A stretch of 64,000 nucleotides of DNA from Peptostreptococcaceae bacterium (GTDB taxonomy: Bacteria > Bacillota > Clostridia > Peptostreptococcales > Peptostreptococcaceae): positions 87,468 to 151,467 of the forward strand of contig JAOARY010000045.1 in NCBI GenBank assembly GCA_025210335.1. The letters are read 5' to 3'. Position numbers and translations under genes: made by a program. Numbering within the stretch: position 1 is the first letter of the stretch; each line of letters opens with the position of its first letter. The notes below the pieces were generated by a model. That model was given only the letters and a program-made list of their open reading frames with translations, made no database searches and was not told the DNA's origin. Shown piece by piece: positions 43,804 to 53,153 of the stretch.

Positions 43804-45675
43804 TTGGAAAAAAAACAATTTCAGGCTGAATCAAAAAGATTATTAGATATAGTTATTAACTCAGTATATACTCATAGAGAGATTTTTTTAAGAGAGCTTA
43901 TATCAAATTCAAGTGATGCTATCGATAAGGTATACTATAAGACATTACAAGATGAAAATTTAGTATTTAATAAAGAAGATTATTATATAAAAATAAATAT
44001 AGATAAAAATAATAGAAAATTAATAATTGAAGATACAGGAATAGGAATGAATGATAAGGATTTAGAAAATAATTTAGGTGTAATTGCTAGAAGTGGGTCT
44101 TTAAAATTCAAAAAAGAAAATCAAATGAAAGATGAGCATGATATAATTGGTCAATTTGGTATTGGTTTTTATTCTGCATTTTTAGTTGCTAATAAAGTTG
44201 AAGTTATAAGTAAAGCCTTAGGAGAAGATAAAGCATATAGATGGTTGTCTGAAGGTGTAGAAGGATATACTATAGAAGAAACAACTAAAGAAAAAGTAGG
44301 AACAACAATAATTTTAGAATTAAAAGAAAATGATGAAGATGAAAATTTTGATGAATATTTAGATGAATATAGATTAAAATCTATAATAAAAAGATATTCT
44401 GATTTTATAAGATATCCAATTAATATGGACATTACAACTAAGAAATTAAAAGAAGGTAGCGATAATGATTTTGAAGATGTGTTAGAAGAACAGACTATAA
44501 ATAGCATGGTACCTATTTGGAGAAGAAATAAAAATGAATTAACAAATGAAGATTATAATAATTTTTATAGTGAAAAACATTATGGTTTTGATACTCCATT
44601 AACACATATACATGCAAAAGTTGATGGAAAAGTAAGTTATAATTCAATAATGTTTATACCTGAAAATGTTCCTTTTGATTTTTATACAAAAGAATACAAA
44701 AAAGGATTAGAACTATATACAAATGGTGTTATGATAATGGAAAAATGTGAACAATTACTTCCTGATTATTTTGGTTTTGTAAAAGGTATAGTAGATTCTC
44801 AGGATTTATCATTAAATATATCAAGAGAAATACTTCAACATGATAGACAACTTAAATTTATTGCAAAGAATATAAAAAATAAAATAAAAAATGAATTAAA
44901 ATCTATGTTAAAAAATGATAGAGAAAAATATGAAAAATTCTATAATAGTTTTGGAAAACAATTAAAATATGGAATTTACAATGATTTTGGAAAAGATAAG
45001 GATATTTTAAAGGATTTAATAATGTTTTATTCTTCAAAAGAAGATAAATTAGTTACATTAAAAGAATATGTAGATGCTATGAAAGAAGATCAAAAACATA
45101 TTTATTATGCTAGTGGGGAATCAAATGAAAGAATCAAAAAAATGCCTCAAGCAGAAGTTCTTTTAGATAAAGGTTATGAAATATTATTCTTTACTGATGA
45201 AGTTGATGAATTTGCTATTAGAATGTTAAATGACTATGAAGAAAAAGAGTTTAAATCAATATCAAGTAGTGATTTAGATTTAGAAGAAGATAATATAGAC
45301 CAGAAGGACAAAGAAGACAATAAAAAATTATTTGAAGAAATGAAAACTTTTTTAACTGATAAAGTTAAATCTGTTAAGGCATCAAATAGATTAAAAAATC
45401 ATCCAGTTTGCCTTTCTAATGATGGAGAACTATCTATTGAAATGGAAAAGATTTTAAATACAATGCCAAATAATCAAAATTTAAAAGCAGATAAAATTTT
45501 AGAAGTTAATATAAACCATGATGTATTTAAATCGTTAAAAGATGCATATGAAAAAGATAATGACAAATTTAAATTATATACTGATATTTTATATAATCAA
45601 GCTCTTTTAATAGAAGGTCTTAGTATAAATGATCCTGTTGAATTTACAAATAATATATGTAAGATAATGAAATAA
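43804..45675 (+). CDS. htpG: HSP90-family molecular chaperone HtpG
   Basis: ATP-dependent chaperone of about 623 residues. The N-terminal GHKL ATPase has the conserved [30 protein letters not shown] and [14 protein letters not shown] motifs. The middle domain carries [20 protein letters not shown], with the catalytic arginine. The start is TTG 43804 behind GAGGGGG; upstream in-frame codons would place the start inside CIRCE. The perfect CIRCE operator shows likely repression by HrcA, unlike Bacillus subtilis, where htpG is outside the HrcA regulon. It is monocistronic, followed by the TPP riboswitch region. Confidence 0.97.
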   Translation: MEKKQFQAESKRLLDIVINSVYTHREIFLRELISNSSDAIDKVYYKTLQDENLVFNKEDYYIKINIDKNNRKLIIEDTGIGMNDKDLENNLGVIARSGSLKFKKENQMKDEHDIIGQFGIGFYSAFLVANKVEVISKALGEDKAYRWLSEGVEGYTIEETTKEKVGTTIILELKENDEDENFDEYLDEYRLKSIIKRYSDFIRYPINMDITTKKLKEGSDNDFEDVLEEQTINSMVPIWRRNKNELTNEDYNNFYSEKHYGFDTPLTHIHAKVDGKVSYNSIMFIPENVPFDFYTKEYKKGLELYTNGVMIMEKCEQLLPDYFGFVKGIVDSQDLSLNISREILQHDRQLKFIAKNIKNKIKNELKSMLKNDREKYEKFYNSFGKQLKYGIYNDFGKDKDILKDLIMFYSSKEDKLVTLKEYVDAMKEDQKHIYYASGESNERIKKMPQAEVLLDKGYEILFFTDEVDEFAIRMLNDYEEKEFKSISSSDLDLEEDNIDQKDKEDNKKLFEEMKTFLTDKVKSVKASNRLKNHPVCLSNDGELSIEMEKILNTMPNNQNLKADKILEVNINHDVFKSLKDAYEKDNDKFKLYTDILYNQALLIEGLSINDPVEFTNNICKIMK

Positions 45676-45746
45676 ATATATTATTTAATTTAATTTTTAG
45701 TATAAAAAAATTAAATTGAAATAATATAATATATAAGTTATAATTA

Positions 45747-45850
45747 AGCTAAATACATGGGAGCTGTAGGTGCGGCTGAGAAAGAAGTAATCCCTTCTGA
45801 CCATTTAACCTGATCTAGGTAATTCTAGCGTAGGAAAGTATATTTTAGCT
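45747..45850 (+). promoter_or_regulatory. TPP (THI-box) riboswitch
   Basis: The conserved core is readable: GGGAGC near 45759, GCGGCTGAGAAAG, CCCTTCTGACC, AACCTGATCTAGGTAATTC and TAGCGTAGGAAAG. The ends pair as AGCTAAATA / TATTTTAGCT (P1). It precedes a hairpin terminator and the ThiE-ThiD fusion gene, so thiamine pyrophosphate would shut off the gene by termination. Confidence 0.96.
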
Positions 45851-45861
45851 TTATGCTTTTT

Positions 45862-45897
45862 AATGCTCTCAAGTATTTGAGGGCATTTTTTATGCCC
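45862..45897 (+). terminator. Riboswitch expression-platform terminator
   Basis: AATGCTCTCAA (45862-45872) pairs with TTGAGGGCATT (45878-45888), then Ts. An alternative hairpin GGGCAT / ATGCCC (45882-45897) overlaps it and could be part of the switching. Confidence 0.8.
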
Positions 45898-45978
45898 TTT
45901 TACCAAAATATTGTAAATATTTTAAATTAGATTATAAATAATTTATGATAATAATAAACTAAAAAGAAGGTGCTATAA

Positions 45979-47397
45979 ATGTATTTTAAGAATTTTGATT
46001 TATCGTTATATTTAGTTACAAATAGAAATATGAATGAAAATCCAATTGAAAAGCAAGTAGAGGATGCTATATTGGGTGGTGTTACATTTGTACAATTAAG
46101 AGAAAAAAATGTTGATGATTTAGAATTTTTAGAAATAGCAAAAAAAGTAAAAAAAATAACGGATAAATATGATATTCCTCTTGTTATGAATGATAATATA
46201 AAAATAGCAAAGGAAATAGATTGTGATGGTGTACACCTTGGTCAAAAAGATATGGATATAAAAGAGGCTAGAAAAATTTTGGGGAAAGAAAAAATAATAG
46301 GAATATCAGTATCAAATTTAGAACAAGCTAAATATGCATATGAAAATGGAGCAGATTATTTGGGGGTTGGAGCTGTATTTAATACAAGTACAAAAACGGA
46401 TACTAATGATTTGAAAATAGAAACTTTAAAACTTATAACATCAAATGTGAATATACCAATAGTTGCAATAGGTGGTATAAATAAAAATAATTTAGATAAA
46501 TTAGTTGATACTAATATAAATGGGATTGCAGTTGTATCAGCAATATTAAAATCAAAAGATATAAAAACTTCATCAAAAATATTAAAAGAAAAATTTATAA
46601 ATTTAAATAAAGATAATATTAAGAAGGTATTATCAATAGCGGGTTCGGATTGTAGTGGTGGAGCAGGAATTGAAGCAGATATAAAAACAATAACTGCACA
46701 TAAATGTTATGCACAAACAGTTATAACAGCATTAACTGCTCAAAATACAACTGGAGTATATGGAATTTTAGAGTCAAATACAGATTTTATAAGAAAACAA
46801 TTAGACTGTGTTTTTAAGGATATATATCCAGATGCTATCAAGATAGGAATGATTTCATCTGAAAATATAATGAGAGTAATATGTGAAAAATTAAAAGAAT
46901 ATAAAGTAAATAATGTTATAGTAGATCCTGTTATGGTAGCAACTTCAAAGGATAGTTTATCAAAAGATATAACAATTGATGATTTTTATGACAAAATATT
47001 CAAATATGCAAGTATTATAACACCAAATATAAAAGAAGCTAGTTTGCTTTGTGGATTTGAAATTAATACAAAAGAAGATATGAAACAAGCTTGTATAGAA
47101 ATATCAAAAAGATATGATAATGCTATACTTATTAAGGGTGGACACTCAAAATTTGATGCAGATGATCTTTTGTATAAGGATGATGAGTTTATATGGTATA
47201 AATCTAAAAGAGTAAAGAATGATAATAATCATGGAACTGGTTGTACACTGTCTTCTTCAATTGCTTGTAATATTGCTAGAGATTATAGTATTGAAAAAAG
47301 TATTTCATTATCAAAAGAATATGTAAAGAAAGCTTTAGAGGTAAATATGAATATTGGAAAAGGTAATGGACCTCTTAATCATTTTTACAATATATAG
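45979..47397 (+). CDS. Fused thiamine-phosphate synthase and HMP(-P) kinase (ThiE-ThiD)
   Basis: Bifunctional thiamine enzyme of 472 residues. Residues 1 to about 205 are ThiE (FVQLREKN, VMNDNIKIAKEIDCDGVHLGQKD, YLGVGAVFNTSTK, VAIGGINKNN), which joins the thiazole and pyrimidine moieties. Residues from about 212 are ThiD (VLSIAGSDCSGGAGIEADIK, PVMVATS, ILIKGGHS, NNHGTGCTLSSSIA), which phosphorylates hydroxymethylpyrimidine twice. No de novo genes (thiC, thiG) are nearby, so it may serve salvage or be supplied from elsewhere. It is controlled by the TPP riboswitch upstream and closed by the hairpin at 47433-47466. Confidence 0.96.
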   Translation: MYFKNFDLSLYLVTNRNMNENPIEKQVEDAILGGVTFVQLREKNVDDLEFLEIAKKVKKITDKYDIPLVMNDNIKIAKEIDCDGVHLGQKDMDIKEARKILGKEKIIGISVSNLEQAKYAYENGADYLGVGAVFNTSTKTDTNDLKIETLKLITSNVNIPIVAIGGINKNNLDKLVDTNINGIAVVSAILKSKDIKTSSKILKEKFINLNKDNIKKVLSIAGSDCSGGAGIEADIKTITAHKCYAQTVITALTAQNTTGVYGILESNTDFIRKQLDCVFKDIYPDAIKIGMISSENIMRVICEKLKEYKVNNVIVDPVMVATSKDSLSKDITIDDFYDKIFKYASIITPNIKEASLLCGFEINTKEDMKQACIEISKRYDNAILIKGGHSKFDADDLLYKDDEFIWYKSKRVKNDNNHGTGCTLSSSIACNIARDYSIEKSISLSKEYVKKALEVNMNIGKGNGPLNHFYNI

Positions 47398-47432
47398 ATA
47401 TAATAAAATATTATTTAAATAAAAATAAAATT

Positions 47433-47466
47433 AAAAAGGAACCCTTTGAAAAAAAGGGTTCTTTTT
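47433..47466 (+). terminator. Terminator after the ThiE-ThiD gene
   Basis: AAAAAGGAACCCTTT (47433-47447) pairs with AAAGGGTTCTTTTT (47453-47466). It lies between converging genes and has A and T tracts on both sides, so it may work in both directions. Confidence 0.9.
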
Positions 47467-47481
47467 GATGTATAAAAATAT

Positions 47482-47688
47482 TTAAAACATATTATTTTTT
47501 ATCCATTCTTTATTTAGATATACATGAGTTAAAGCTAAGATAACCATCAAAAAACCAGGTAGTGCATGTAATTGTTTATAAAGACCCATTGGCTTTAAAA
47601 CCTCATTAAATAACGCTGTTATAAATACAATTAAAAAATCAACAAATAAAAGTATATTGACTATTTTTAAAGCTTTTTTGTTGTTCAT
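47482..47688 (-). CDS. Small two-helix membrane protein resembling a DUF4405-type cytochrome
   Basis: A 68-residue protein with two hydrophobic helices (about 8-27 and 41-60) and histidines in LHALPGFLMVILALTHVYL, spaced as in membrane haem ligands. It resembles the DUF4405 (flavinylation-associated cytochrome) group but is half the usual size, so it may dimerise or be a reduced form. GAGGAGG stands in good position before its ATG. It is divergent from the AraC/ABC operon, with a Fur box between them, which suggests a part in iron uptake or iron reduction. The family call is tentative. Confidence 0.6.
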   Translation of the reverse strand: MNNKKALKIVNILLFVDFLIVFITALFNEVLKPMGLYKQLHALPGFLMVILALTHVYLNKEWIKNNMF

Positions 47689-47801
47689 AAAAAAACCTCC
47701 TCAAAATAAATTATTAGTATAAATATACCTTAATTTGATAAAAAGAAACAAATTATTACTATAGAAAATTACCTTAAGAATAAAAAAAAATACTTAAAAA
47801 A

Positions 47802-47823
47802 GATAAAAATGATAATCATTATC
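47802..47823. promoter_or_regulatory. Fur box in the divergent promoter region
   Basis: The 19-mer AAAAATGATAATCATTATC (47805-47823) agrees with the Fur consensus GATAATGATAATCATTATC at 17 of 19 positions. It lies between the mini-cytochrome gene (minus) and the AraC/ABC operon (plus), and could repress both when iron is plentiful. Confidence 0.85.
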
Positions 47824-47922
47824 TGTTAGTATGTTATTATAAAATAAAAAATATTTAATACAAAAAAAGATATTTTTTAATAGATATTTTGAAATATATC
47901 AAAAAATAAGGAGGTGAAAATT

Positions 47923-48888
47923 TTGGATATGGTTATAAATTGTATTGACGATTTTTATGAAAAATTAAGTAAAATTGGTTTTATTCAAGAAAAATCAGAC
48001 AATGAATCAGTCTTTGAAGTATTAAATTCATATGGAAATGGATATATAAAGCGTTTTAAATTACAAGGTGGAATAGATTTATGTATCATGGATATGTATT
48101 TAAAAAATGATTTTTATTATAATTTTAAAGTTTCAAAAAAATATTTAGAAATAGTATATGTTAAAGAGGGTAGTTTGAAATTATTTGATTATACCAAAGA
48201 TAAGATAAATAGACTAAATGAGGATGAATTAATATTTTGCTTGGATGCAAATTTTGAAGGTAAAATATTGCATCCAAAGAATACAAAATTAAAATATATA
48301 TCTTTAAATATTGAAAAAGAGTTTAATGATGAACTTAACAAATTTGGAATTGATTTAAATAAAATTGTAGATTTTTATTTAAAAAATGATGTACCTCAAA
48401 ATATATATTTAAAAAATGTTTTGATTTCAATGATGAATACTAAATTATCAAATGAAGAGTATATTATGTTTTTAATGTCAAAAATTTATGAAATTTTTAG
48501 GATTTTATTTTCTGAAATAAAGATTAAAAGTAATAAAAAGGAGTTTTTAAAAAACTATACTAAAGACGATATTAAAAGATTATATAAGGCAAAATGGATA
48601 ATTGAAAATAATTTAAAACAACCTCCAAGTATAAATGATTTGTCTAAAGAAATTTGTTTAAATACATTTAAATTAAAGGTTGGTTTTAAAGATTTATTTG
48701 ATGAAACTATATATGGTTATTTGAGATTACTTAGAATAAAAAAATCCAAAAAATTACTTTTGGAAACAGAATTTAGTATAGAAGAAATAGGATTACAAGT
48801 GGGATATAAAACGATGAGTGGTTTTAATAATATGTTTAAGAAATATATTGATTTAACACCTTTAAAATATAGAGAAAAACATAGATAA
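47923..48888 (+). CDS. AraC-family transcriptional regulator (YbtA-like position)
   Basis: Regulator of about 321 residues. The N-terminal 210 or so residues form the ligand-binding part. The C-terminal domain has two helix-turn-helix units (PPSINDLSKEICLNTFKLKVGFKDLFD and FSIEEIGLQVGYKTMSGFNNMFKKY) and the closing DLTPLKYREKHR. The TTG at 47923 fits AAGGAGGTG best. Like YbtA of Yersinia, it stands beside two permease-ATPase fusions under a Fur box, so it may activate them when the siderophore is present. The ligand is inferred. Confidence 0.92.
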   Translation: MDMVINCIDDFYEKLSKIGFIQEKSDNESVFEVLNSYGNGYIKRFKLQGGIDLCIMDMYLKNDFYYNFKVSKKYLEIVYVKEGSLKLFDYTKDKINRLNEDELIFCLDANFEGKILHPKNTKLKYISLNIEKEFNDELNKFGIDLNKIVDFYLKNDVPQNIYLKNVLISMMNTKLSNEEYIMFLMSKIYEIFRILFSEIKIKSNKKEFLKNYTKDDIKRLYKAKWIIENNLKQPPSINDLSKEICLNTFKLKVGFKDLFDETIYGYLRLLRIKKSKKLLLETEFSIEEIGLQVGYKTMSGFNNMFKKYIDLTPLKYREKHR

Positions 48889-48900
48889 AAGGAGGAAGAT

Positions 48901-50631
48901 ATGAGTAATAATTTAAGATTTATTTTAGATGAAAGTGGAAAAGATAAGATAAAAATATATATGGCTTTGATACTTAGTATTATAAGTAGTATATTTTCTT
49001 TTAGCCCTTATATAATTGCGTACAGTATATTATTAGAATTATTTAAACCTATAGTTGATTATAATTATGTAAAGAAAATAGCATTTTTAGGTGCCTTTTT
49101 TATAATAATCAGATTTGTGACATTTGCTTTGGCGGGTATATGTTCTCATATAGCAGCATTTAATACTCTATTTAATATCAGAATGAAAACAGTAGAACAT
49201 ATATCAAGATTAAATCTAGGTTTTTTTAATAAGACTACATCAGGGCTTATTAAAAAAACAATAAATGAAGACATAGAAAAAATAGAAAATTTTTTAGCTC
49301 ATCAATTACCAGATTTAACTTCTGCTATTATAACACCACTCTTGTTAATAATCTACTTAATGTATATAAATATCAAACTAAGTATGGTTTTGTTAATACC
49401 TTTATTACTTTGTTTTTTATTACAAAGAAAAATGTTTAGTGATTTTTCAAAACGAGTAGAAACTTATCATAAAACATTAGAAAATATGAATTCTTCAATG
49501 GTTGAATTTATAAAAGGAATGGTTGTATTTAAAGCTTTTAACATGACTGCTAAAAATTTCAAAAAATTAAAAATTTCAATAGACGAATATAAAGATAATT
49601 GGAAAGCTATAACCAAAGATCAAGCACCTATTTATGCATTGTTTTTTATTATAAGTGATAGTGCTCTTTTATTTATTATTCCAATTGGTGGATATATATT
49701 TTTAAATGGTGGAATAAACAGAGCTAAGTTATTATTATTTGCAATATTAAGTATTAGCTTTTTAAATTCATTAAAACAATTATTGGAATTTGGTTCGACT
49801 TTTTCTATGATTTTAGAGGGAGTTTCAAGATTAAGAATTATTTTAAATAAAGAAATTTTAAAAGATAAAGATATGATTTTTAAAGATAGCGATGTTAAGA
49901 AGCTTGAGTTTAAAGATGTTAGTTTTAAATATGAAAATGACTATGTACTTAAAAATATAAATTTAGAAGTTAAAAAAGGTGAAAAGATAGCATTTGTAGG
50001 TAAATCAGGAGCTGGAAAAACAACAGCTGGTCAATTAATACCAAGATTTTTTGATGTTAATGAAGGTCAAATACTTATAAATGGATATGATATTAAGGAT
50101 TTAAATAGAGAATTTTTGATGGATTTAATTTCTTTTGTATTCCAAGAAAATTTTTTAGCTACAGATACAATATACAATAACCTTACTATGGGAAAAGATA
50201 TAGAGGAAGAAAAAGTTATAAAAGCGTGTAAAAAAGCACAAATTCATGATTTTATAATGAGCTTAGAAAATGGTTATAAAACAAAGTTAAATGAGTCGGG
50301 GATAAAAGTGAGCGGAGGACAAAAGCAACGATTAAGTATAGCAAGAGCGATACTTAAGGATTCTCCTATAATAATAATGGATGAGGCTACATCTTATTCA
50401 GATATAGAAAATGAAAGAAAAATTCAAATTGCATTGGACGAACTTTTAAAAGATAAAACAGCAATAGTAATAGCTCATAGATTATCAACAGTAAAAAATG
50501 CAAATAGGATTTATGTTTTTGATGAGGGAATGATAAAAGAATATGGAAACCACAAGGATCTTATTAATTCAGGTACAAATTATAAGGTTATGTGGGATTC
50601 ATATATAAAAAACGATAAAAAAATAGTATAG
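48901..50631 (+). CDS. ABC transporter permease-ATPase fusion (YbtP/IrtA-like)
   Basis: Half-transporter of 576 residues: six helices (about 15-300), then an ATPase with Walker A GKSGAGKTT, signature VSGGQKQRLSIARAI, Walker B IIIMDEATSYSD and switch IAHRLS. The fold is that of type IV exporters, but in Fur-controlled AraC-linked pairs such as YbtPQ and IrtAB it works in iron-siderophore import. It is 12 bp after the AraC gene and 9 bp before its partner, so the two probably form a heterodimer. Import against export cannot be decided from sequence. Confidence 0.92.
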   Translation: MSNNLRFILDESGKDKIKIYMALILSIISSIFSFSPYIIAYSILLELFKPIVDYNYVKKIAFLGAFFIIIRFVTFALAGICSHIAAFNTLFNIRMKTVEHISRLNLGFFNKTTSGLIKKTINEDIEKIENFLAHQLPDLTSAIITPLLLIIYLMYINIKLSMVLLIPLLLCFLLQRKMFSDFSKRVETYHKTLENMNSSMVEFIKGMVVFKAFNMTAKNFKKLKISIDEYKDNWKAITKDQAPIYALFFIISDSALLFIIPIGGYIFLNGGINRAKLLLFAILSISFLNSLKQLLEFGSTFSMILEGVSRLRIILNKEILKDKDMIFKDSDVKKLEFKDVSFKYENDYVLKNINLEVKKGEKIAFVGKSGAGKTTAGQLIPRFFDVNEGQILINGYDIKDLNREFLMDLISFVFQENFLATDTIYNNLTMGKDIEEEKVIKACKKAQIHDFIMSLENGYKTKLNESGIKVSGGQKQRLSIARAILKDSPIIIMDEATSYSDIENERKIQIALDELLKDKTAIVIAHRLSTVKNANRIYVFDEGMIKEYGNHKDLINSGTNYKVMWDSYIKNDKKIV

Positions 50632-50640
50632 GAGGTTTTT

Positions 50641-52365
50641 ATGTTTGGACTTATAAGAAAAATAATAAAAGATGATATCAAAAAATTATATTTACCGATA
50701 ACTCTTATGATTTTGGATTCTTTTTTTGCAGCTACATTTTTTGGTGTTCTATATCTTTTAATAATAGATTTAATAAATCAAACTTTTGATAATAATAAAT
50801 TAAAATTATATAGTATTGTACTTTTTATTGCATTTAGTTTAAGAGTAGTCATAGTAATAAGTTCTTATACACTAAATCATTTAAGAGGTGCAGATATTAT
50901 AGCTAATTTAAGGATAAATGTTTCAGAACATTTAAGAACTTTAAATCTTGGTTATTTTAACAAAAATACATTAGGAAATTTAATTAGTTGTATAACAACT
51001 GATATAGCAAATTTTGAAAGAGTAATAACTCATAGTTTAGGAGATTTAACAAAATCTATATTTTTATCATCTTATATAATAATTATTTCATTATTTTTGG
51101 ATTTAAAAATGGGTTTTAGTATAGTAATAATGATTGCTTTATCGATACCATTATTTTATTATATGAAAAAATATGCTACTAAATTTGGTCTTAGAAAAAA
51201 TATAATTGTTAATGAAGTTATTTCAAGAATAATGGAGTATATAGATGGCATTAAAGTTTTTAGATCACATAATCAAACAGGTAAAAAATTCAAAAGACTT
51301 TTAGATTCATTTAATAATTTCAAAAAAGAAAGTATTATGCTTGAAGTAATGTTAGCACCTTTTAATTTACTTTATTCAATAATTATAGATTTTATAATAC
51401 CAATAATACTTTTATTAGGATCGTATCTTTTATTGGGTGGAAATATAGATAAAAACATATTTATAACATTTATAGTTATAGCTTTATCTATATCAAATAT
51501 ATTAAAATCAATATCACTTCATTATTCAGAATATAAATGTTTAGAGATTTCAGCTAATAAGATATTAACAGTTTTAAATAAGAAAGCTTTGGATTATAGG
51601 TATGAAGAATTTGATTTTGAGAATTTTGATATAGAATTTAAAAATGTAAAATTTGCTTATGAAGAAGATTTAGTTGTTATAAAAGATATTAGTTTTTTAG
51701 CTAAGCAAGGATCAATGAGTGCATTAATAGGTCCATCAGGAAGTGGAAAAACTACGATTTTTAATTTGATTACTAGATTTTTTGATATAAGCGAAGGTCA
51801 AATTTTGATAGGAAATCAAGATATAAATGATATAAATCCAGAATTTTTATTAAGAAATATAAGTATGGTTTTTCAAGATGTATATTTGTTAAATGATACA
51901 GTATATAATAATATAGTAATGGGTAAAAAAAATATTACAAAGGAAGAAGTTATAGATATTTGTAAGAAAGCAAATTGTCATGATTTCATTATGAAAATGG
52001 AAAAAGGATATGACACTTTAATTAGTGAGGGTGGTAATAATTTATCTGGTGGAGAAAAGCAAAGAATATCAATAGCTAGAGCATTATTAAAAGATGCAAA
52101 AATAGTTTTATTAGATGAAGCAACGGCTTCCTTAGATGCAGACAATGAAAATGAAATAAGACAAGCTTTAAATACTTTAATAAAGGGTAAAACAACTATT
52201 GTAATAGCACACAAACTAAATACTATTACAAATGCAGATAATATAATTGTATTAGATAAAGGTAAGATTTTAGAAGAAGGAAATCATAATATTCTTGTGA
52301 GTAAAAATGGATATTATAAAAAAGTATATAAAGAACAATTAGAAGCAAAAACATGGGTTATATAA
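50641..52365 (+). CDS. ABC transporter permease-ATPase fusion (YbtQ/IrtB-like)
   Basis: Partner half-transporter of 574 residues, six helices plus an ATPase: Walker A GPSGSGKTT, signature LSGGEKQRISIARALL, Walker B IVLLDEATASLD and switch IAHKLN. Both partners keep apparently complete catalytic sites, including the glutamate after Walker B. The gene starts after AGGAGG and overlaps the methyltransferase gene by 13 bp. Confidence 0.92.
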   Translation: MFGLIRKIIKDDIKKLYLPITLMILDSFFAATFFGVLYLLIIDLINQTFDNNKLKLYSIVLFIAFSLRVVIVISSYTLNHLRGADIIANLRINVSEHLRTLNLGYFNKNTLGNLISCITTDIANFERVITHSLGDLTKSIFLSSYIIIISLFLDLKMGFSIVIMIALSIPLFYYMKKYATKFGLRKNIIVNEVISRIMEYIDGIKVFRSHNQTGKKFKRLLDSFNNFKKESIMLEVMLAPFNLLYSIIIDFIIPIILLLGSYLLLGGNIDKNIFITFIVIALSISNILKSISLHYSEYKCLEISANKILTVLNKKALDYRYEEFDFENFDIEFKNVKFAYEEDLVVIKDISFLAKQGSMSALIGPSGSGKTTIFNLITRFFDISEGQILIGNQDINDINPEFLLRNISMVFQDVYLLNDTVYNNIVMGKKNITKEEVIDICKKANCHDFIMKMEKGYDTLISEGGNNLSGGEKQRISIARALLKDAKIVLLDEATASLDADNENEIRQALNTLIKGKTTIVIAHKLNTITNADNIIVLDKGKILEEGNHNILVSKNGYYKKVYKEQLEAKTWVI

Positions 52366-53075
52366 AAATTGATTTAATTTTATATTTGATGTATAATAAT
52401 AAATTAGAAATTATTAAAGATAGGAATGATTTTTTGATTTGTAGAATATGCAAAGAAAAAGTTTACAAGATATATGATAAACAATTTGATTTAAATTATT
52501 ATAAATGTAGTAACTGTGAATTTATATTTGTAGAAGATAAAGGTTTGCCAAATCAAGATATAGACTTGAAAGTTTATAATTTGCATAATAACTCTTTTGA
52601 AAATGAAGGTTACGTAAATATGTTTAGAGATTTTATAAAAAAGGGTATAGATCCGTTAAATTTAAAAGAAGCAGAAGTTTTGGAATTTGGATGTGGAAAA
52701 GGACCTGTTTTAGCAAGGCTTTTAGAAGAAAAAAAATATTTAGTTGATAAATATGATAAATATTTTTATAAAAAAAGAGTTTTTGAAAACAAAAAATATG
52801 ATCTTATTACATCAACAGAAGTGATAGAACATATAAAAGAGCCTTTAGAAATCTTTGAATTTTTTAAAAAGCATCTTAAAAAGGATGGATATCTTGTAAT
52901 AACCACTTTATTTCATGATAATGATGATGAAAAATTTAAAGACTGGTGGTATAGAAGGGATCAAACACATATTTCATTTTTTACTGTAAAAACATTAAAA
53001 ACTATATGTATTATATTGAACCTAGAATTTGTATATAATGATGATAAAAATATATTTGTTGTAAAAAATATTTAA
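52353..53075 (+). CDS. SAM-dependent methyltransferase with N-terminal zinc-ribbon-like motif
   Basis: Class I methyltransferase of up to 240 residues. The N-terminus has two CxxC pairs (CRIC and CSNC, about 27 residues apart), followed by the SAM loop VLEFGCGKGPVLARLLEEKK, an acidic TSTEVIEHIKEP motif and a LKKDGYLVITT strand. The start is uncertain: the first codon overlaps the ABC gene, and an in-frame ATG at 52389 is possible; neither has a strong ribosome site. The target is unknown. Its overlap with the Fur-linked ABC genes suggests co-expression. Confidence 0.8.
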   Translation: MGYIKIDLILYLMYNNKLEIIKDRNDFLICRICKEKVYKIYDKQFDLNYYKCSNCEFIFVEDKGLPNQDIDLKVYNLHNNSFENEGYVNMFRDFIKKGIDPLNLKEAEVLEFGCGKGPVLARLLEEKKYLVDKYDKYFYKKRVFENKKYDLITSTEVIEHIKEPLEIFEFFKKHLKKDGYLVITTLFHDNDDEKFKDWWYRRDQTHISFFTVKTLKTICIILNLEFVYNDDKNIFVVKNI

Positions 53076-53153
53076 TATATAATTGTTGGTTTTATGTTAT
53101 AATATTTTAGCTAGTTTTGTTTTAATATTTAAATATGAGAGAAAAAGAGGTAA

